DNA from: Bacteroidales bacterium
Lineage (GTDB): Bacteria > Bacteroidota > Bacteroidia > Bacteroidales > UBA7960
Direction of reading: 5' to 3'
Length of the DNA: 64,000 nucleotides
Assembly: GCA_019429365.1 (NCBI GenBank)
Contig: JAHYJD010000006.1
Coordinates: 1-64,000, forward strand
Position 1 is the stretch's first letter. Each line of letters opens with the position of its first letter. This document shows, in pieces, positions 59,466 through 64,000 of this stretch. Made by a program: the position numbers and the translations under genes. The notes beneath the pieces are model-generated. The model was not told the origin of the DNA and did no database searches. It was given only the letters and a program-made list of their open reading frames with translations.

Positions 59466-59503
59466 CAAAACCGCCCCGAAGCATGCACTTCGGGGCGGTT
59501 TTG
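59466..59503 (-). terminator. Rho-independent terminator downstream of the YceI gene
   Basis: caaaaccgccccgaag-catgca-cttcggggcggttttg perfect 16-bp stem; T-rich tail on the - strand. Confidence 0.88.
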
Positions 59504-59522
59504 AAAAAAATATTAAATCTGG

Positions 59523-60191
59523 TTAATAGCGGGCAACCAGGTTAATCTTCAGGTTGATATTATCGTTGATCAGGTTGTCGCCCAGGTTATCGAAGAAACG
59601 GCCTGAACCAAAACGAACCTCGTAAAGCGAACGGTCAAAATCAAAATCGGCATAAGCATCAATTCCACCCTCAACATGGTTTACTAAGGCATTAAAGGCC
59701 AGGCTGTGAGTAATTTCCTTAATGGTAAGGTTGCCAGAAATCCGGTAGTTGGCTTCGCCAGAAGCAGCGCCTTCGATGGGTTCGAGCCTTACTATTTCAA
59801 AAGTTGCCTCAGGATGGGTAGCCACGCTGAAAAAATCGTCAGATTCGAGGTGACCTTTCAGGCGGGCATTCATCTCAGGGTCGGTAAGGTCAAGCACCAC
59901 GATTTGGGTCATGTCAATAACCATATTGCCACCCCATATCTTACCGTCATAATCATACATGACGCCTTCTTTAATACCAATGGTACCATTGTGCCCTGAG
60001 CCGGTAATCTTCTGACCAGTCCAGGCCACTTCACTGGCATTTACATCAACATAAACGCGGGTAACCTCCTCGGGTATTTCACCGGCTTCAAGCTTTTCAA
60101 TAATTTCGGCTTTCTTGTCGCTGCCGCCGCCGCACGATGCCATTACAATGGCTGCCATTGCAAATACTGCTAAAAATTTAATTCTTTTCAT
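59523..60191 (-). CDS. YceI family lipoprotein
   Basis: MASCGGGSDKK lipobox; VDVNASEVAWTGQKITGSGHNGTIGIKEG...ITHSLAFNALV. Confidence 0.92.
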   Translation of the reverse strand: MKRIKFLAVFAMAAIVMASCGGGSDKKAEIIEKLEAGEIPEEVTRVYVDVNASEVAWTGQKITGSGHNGTIGIKEGVMYDYDGKIWGGNMVIDMTQIVVLDLTDPEMNARLKGHLESDDFFSVATHPEATFEIVRLEPIEGAASGEANYRISGNLTIKEITHSLAFNALVNHVEGGIDAYADFDFDRSLYEVRFGSGRFFDNLGDNLINDNINLKINLVARY

Positions 60192-60536
60192 TTTTAATTC
60201 TTTTGGGTTAATGATCTCTTATTACTTGAAATTTCAAACTTCTTAAACCGGGTGTGCAACATTTTGTTCAAAGAAAAAAATATTGCACAGCCAAAAAAAT
60301 AATGTTATATATTATTAACGTTTGAATGCAAATATTTGTTTGAATTGAAAAACCCAGCGGTTGAAAAGATTATTTTTGATTTTTACTTTTTCAGTTCGGA
60401 ACAAGCTTGTTTTCTTCAGCTACCATGACCAGTCAACAAATAGAACCTAAAACCGTTTATGCCGAAACAAATTTGCTTTAAGTCTTGCGGGGCTGGTTTT
60501 TTGAGTTGTTAACCAACTAACAATTTAGAATTTTGT

Positions 60537-60544
60537 TATCTTTG
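60537..60544 (+). promoter_or_regulatory. Bacteroidetes -7-type element TATCTTTG upstream of the V-ATPase operon
   Basis: tatctttg matches TAnnTTTG, about 120 nt before the subunit E start. Confidence 0.45.
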
Positions 60545-60666
60545 CCGTGTTAAAAAACTCGCAACTAAAAAATGCATAAAACTTCAGACAAGGTCTTTAA
60601 ACTTTGCCGGACTTTTATTATTTTCGCAAATTCATTTTCCGAAAAGTCTTTATAAATCAAACAGAT

Positions 60667-61287
60667 ATGCAAACGAAACTTCAGGAATTAACCGAAAGAA
60701 TTTACCAGGAGGGTGTCAGCAAGGCCAACGAGGAAGCAGAAAAGCTTCTGGCCGATGCGAAGAAGCAGGCAGAGGAACTCATCGGGAAGGCCCGCAAACA
60801 AGCCGACGACATTTTGAAAAATGCTGAGAAGGAAGCTGAAACCCTTCATAAGAACTCGCTCAACGAGCTTCAATTGGCCGGGCGCCAAGCCATCTCCGAC
60901 CTGAAGCAAAAAATTGCCGGCATGATTGAGTCGGCCACCATTCAGCCTGAAACCAAAGGTGCTTTCAAAGACATTGCTTTTACACAGGACATTATCCAGA
61001 CCATTGTAAAAAATTGGAACCCCAAAGAATCGGAAAATGTGGAACTGAGCCTGCTGCTTCCCTCTGGTAAGCAGAAAGAATTTGAGGCTTTTTTTAAGGA
61101 AAAGGCCAAAAACCTGCTCGACAAAGGCCTTGAGGTAACTTACTCTGACCGGATGAAATCGGGATTTAAGGTTGGCCCCAAGCAAGGCGGATACATGATC
61201 TCATTTGCCGACGAAGACTTTGAAAACTTCTTTAAGGCTTACCTGCGCCCCAGGCTCATTGAAATGCTTTACGCAGAAAAGGAATAG
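60667..61287 (+). CDS. V-type ATP synthase subunit E
   Basis: MQTKLQELTERIYQEGVSKANEEAEKLLADAKKQAEELIGKARKQADDILKNAEKEAETL. Confidence 0.85.
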   Translation: MQTKLQELTERIYQEGVSKANEEAEKLLADAKKQAEELIGKARKQADDILKNAEKEAETLHKNSLNELQLAGRQAISDLKQKIAGMIESATIQPETKGAFKDIAFTQDIIQTIVKNWNPKESENVELSLLLPSGKQKEFEAFFKEKAKNLLDKGLEVTYSDRMKSGFKVGPKQGGYMISFADEDFENFFKAYLRPRLIEMLYAEKE

Positions 61288-61338
61288 CAAAAAGGCGGAT
61301 ATCGCCTGAAACGAATCTCAGAAACAAACCTAAACCTT

Positions 61339-62172
61339 TTGCAAGTGAAGCGAAATTATTACTACCTGGTTGCAGGCCTTCAGGACATAACCATCGACGT
61401 TCACAAGCTCCAGTTTTCGCAATTGGCCTTTCGGGAAGAACTGAAAACAGAAGTGCACCCTGATGATTACAAGCTGGTGGAAAAACTTTTTCTTCCGTTT
61501 GACAACGCCAACTTGCTCAATCTGCTGCAAAAAACCGGAAAGCCATTTGACGAGAAAGGCAATTTCAGCCAGGAAAGGCTCGAGGAAAATATCAAAGAGC
61601 CCCACGATCTGCCCGAATACATGATGCAGTTTATTGCGGCTTTTAAGAGCAAAGACCCCCTTATGCCCGACATGAGCCCTGAAAATGAGCTGACTACCTT
61701 GTTCTTTGACCAAATGCTTGGGCTGAACAACGAATTTTTGCGCAACTGGTTTGAATTTGAATTGAACGTCCAAAATATCGTAACTGCATTACTGGCGCGC
61801 AAATACGAGGTCCCTTACGAATTCCAGATCATCGGCACCGGCGAGGTGGCAGGCATTATCCGCAAGAGCCACGCCCGCGACTTTGGCCTGGGAGCCGAAA
61901 TTGACTACCTGGAAGAGCTGGCCAACCTGGTAAGAAACGACAACATTCAGGAACGCGAAAAAGCCATAGACGAGCTGCGTTGGAAATACCTGGACGAGGA
62001 AATTTTCTTCGAATATTTCACCATTGAAAAAATACTGGCATTTACCATTAAGCTGGGCATGGCCGAGCGCTGGCTGGGCATCGACAAAGATTTTGGCAAC
62101 GAGATGTTCAAAAAACTGCTTAAAGAATTGCAATCAAGCTACGAACTACCCGAATCATTTACAGAAAAATAA
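61339..62172 (+). CDS. DUF2764 family protein (V-ATPase operon)
   Basis: KRNYYYLVAGLQDITIDVHKLQFSQLAFREELKTEVHPDDYKLVEKLFLPFDNANLLNLL; position between subunits E and A. Confidence 0.85.
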   Translation: MQVKRNYYYLVAGLQDITIDVHKLQFSQLAFREELKTEVHPDDYKLVEKLFLPFDNANLLNLLQKTGKPFDEKGNFSQERLEENIKEPHDLPEYMMQFIAAFKSKDPLMPDMSPENELTTLFFDQMLGLNNEFLRNWFEFELNVQNIVTALLARKYEVPYEFQIIGTGEVAGIIRKSHARDFGLGAEIDYLEELANLVRNDNIQEREKAIDELRWKYLDEEIFFEYFTIEKILAFTIKLGMAERWLGIDKDFGNEMFKKLLKELQSSYELPESFTEK

Positions 62173-62178
62173 ACATAT

Positions 62179-63936
62179 ATGAATACAATCGGTAAGGTAA
62201 CCGGAATTATTGCCAACCTGGTGATTGTTGAAACCGAGGGCACGGCTGCACAAAACGAGATTTGCTTCATAAAAGATGGCGACACCCGCCTGATGGCAGA
62301 GGTGATCAAAATCATGGGCAAAAAAGTGTATGTGCAGGTTTTTGAAAGCACCCGAGGGCTTAAGGTTGGAAGCGAAGTGGAGTTTATGGGGCATATGCTC
62401 GAGGTAACACTGGGGCCCGGCCTGCTATCAAAAAACTTTGACGGGCTGCAAAACGACCTCGACAAGATGGAAGGTGTTTTCCTGAAAAGGGGCGAATATA
62501 CCGAAGCCCTTGATGATGAAAAAATCTTTCATTTTGTTCCGATGGCCCAGCCAGGCGACAAGGTGAGCGCAGGAAGCTGGCTGGGTGAGGTAAAGGAAAA
62601 CTGGATGCCCCACAAAATCATGGTGCCTTTCAAAATGGAAGGTGAATACACCGTGAAAAGCGTGACTGCAGAAGGGGATTACAAGATAACCGACACCATG
62701 GCAGTGGTAACCGACAAGGAAGGCCAAGAAATTAAAATTTCGATGGTGCAGAAGTGGCCAGTAAAAGTGACCATCCGTGCCTATAAAAACAAGCCCCGCC
62801 CCTTCAAAATCCTTGAAACTGGCATCCGCGTTATGGACACCCTGAACCCCATTGCCGAGGGCGGTACCGGCTTTATCCCCGGCCCCTTCGGATCGGGCAA
62901 AACGGTGCTTCAGCACAACCTCTCGAAGAATGCCGAAGCCGACCTGGTGATTATTGCCGCCTGCGGCGAACGTGCCAACGAGGTGGTGGAGATCTTTACC
63001 GAATTCCCCGAGCTCGACGACCCCCGCACGGGCCGCAAGCTCATGGAACGCACCACCATCATCGCCAACACCTCCAACATGCCCGTGGCGGCCCGCGAAG
63101 CCTCTGTATATACAGCAATGACTATTGCCGAATACTACCGTGCCATGGGCCTGAAGGTGCTGCTGCTGGCCGACTCTACCTCGCGCTGGGCACAGGCACT
63201 GCGGGAAATGTCGAACCGCATGGAAGAATTGCCCGGCCCCGATGGATTCCCCATGGACCTCCCGGCCATTATTTCGAACTTCTATGCCAGGGCTGGCTTT
63301 GTGTATCTCAACAATGGCGAAACCGGTTCCATTACCTTTATCGGAACTGTATCCCCTGCTGGCGGTAACCTCAAGGAGCCCGTTACCGAATCGACCAAGA
63401 AAGCGGCCCGCTGCTTCTATGCCCTTTCGCAGGCCCGTGCCGACAGCAAGCGCTACCCCGCCATCGACCCCATCGACAGCTACTCAAAATATCTCGAATA
63501 TCCTGAAATTACCGAATACCTCAATACCAAGGTAGCTCCACATTGGACCGAGCATGTGTTTGAGGCCAAGGATATTCTGCTGCGAGGCAAGGAAACCCAG
63601 GAACAGATCAACATTCTGGGCGACGATGGCGTTCCCCTCGACTATCACCTCAAATACTGGAAGGCCGAACTGATCGACTTTGTTATTCTGCAGCAGGACG
63701 CTTTCGACAAGATTGATGCCTCCTCCTCACTTGCCCGCCAGCACTTTATGCTGGGCAAGGTGCTCGACATCTGCAACATGGAGTTTAAGTTCGAATCGTT
63801 CGAGCAGGTGAACCCCTATTTTAAGCGTGTGATCAACTCGCTTAAGCAGATGAACTATTCTGAATTTGAGTCGGAGCAGTTTGAGAAAAACCAAAAAGAA
63901 CTTGAAACCATAATCCAGGAAAGGAAGACTGCGTAA
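62179..63936 (+). CDS. V-type ATP synthase subunit A
   Basis: GKVTGIIANLVIVETEG...IPGPFGSGKTVLQHNLSKNAEADLVIIAACGERANEVVEI Walker A and catalytic-subunit motifs. Confidence 0.98.
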   Translation: MNTIGKVTGIIANLVIVETEGTAAQNEICFIKDGDTRLMAEVIKIMGKKVYVQVFESTRGLKVGSEVEFMGHMLEVTLGPGLLSKNFDGLQNDLDKMEGVFLKRGEYTEALDDEKIFHFVPMAQPGDKVSAGSWLGEVKENWMPHKIMVPFKMEGEYTVKSVTAEGDYKITDTMAVVTDKEGQEIKISMVQKWPVKVTIRAYKNKPRPFKILETGIRVMDTLNPIAEGGTGFIPGPFGSGKTVLQHNLSKNAEADLVIIAACGERANEVVEIFTEFPELDDPRTGRKLMERTTIIANTSNMPVAAREASVYTAMTIAEYYRAMGLKVLLLADSTSRWAQALREMSNRMEELPGPDGFPMDLPAIISNFYARAGFVYLNNGETGSITFIGTVSPAGGNLKEPVTESTKKAARCFYALSQARADSKRYPAIDPIDSYSKYLEYPEITEYLNTKVAPHWTEHVFEAKDILLRGKETQEQINILGDDGVPLDYHLKYWKAELIDFVILQQDAFDKIDASSSLARQHFMLGKVLDICNMEFKFESFEQVNPYFKRVINSLKQMNYSEFESEQFEKNQKELETIIQERKTA

Positions 63937-64000
63937 TGGAAAAAGACACCAAAGCATTTCAGCGCGTATATACCAAGTTGTTTCAGCTTACCAAAGCCAC
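63936..64000 (+). CDS. V-type ATP synthase subunit B, N-terminal fragment (runs off the window end)
   Basis: ATG overlaps the upstream TAA (taatg); MEKDTKAFQRVYTKLFQLTKA. Confidence 0.8.
   Translation, partial: MEKDTKAFQRVYTKLFQLTKA

Overview
Bacteroidetes (Bacteroidales-like) chromosomal window, identified from SusC/SusD, a hybrid two-component regulator, T9SS C-terminal sorting domains, TAnnTTTG-type promoters and DUF2764 V-ATPase. About 1-46 kb is a near-contiguous pectin/uronate locus. It contains: (i) a uronate operon with divergent uxaC/uxaE and a + strand run of lacI, SDR, PfkB, PfkB, LarA-like (DUF2088) and gnd; (ii) a minus-strand block of a pectinesterase fusion, GH43, CE12-like SGNH, DUF4861, kduD, kduI and lacI; (iii) an eda-dctP-dctQ-dctM (TRAP) block followed by a hybrid two-component regulator; (iv) a SusC/SusD pectin PUL with two PL1-type pectate lyases, GH105, GH28, a surface beta-helix lipoprotein and a 1357-aa repeat protein. 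The remainder holds pdxB, DUF362 plus a NapH/NapG-like polyferredoxin, a carboxyltransferase, a mosaic T9SS surface protein, a TPR regulator, YceI and the start of a V-type ATPase operon. The best candidate for an undescribed system is the uronate operon. A LarA-superfamily protein that keeps the His/Lys/His nickel-pincer spacing sits between a second, divergent PfkB kinase and 6-phosphogluconate dehydrogenase, and no recognisable mannonate dehydratase is in the window. This suggests a mannonate to gluconate to 6-phosphogluconate to pentose phosphate route for pectin-derived uronates. No CRISPR array, tRNA, rRNA or transposase was recognised. All calls come from reading the sequence; no database search was run.
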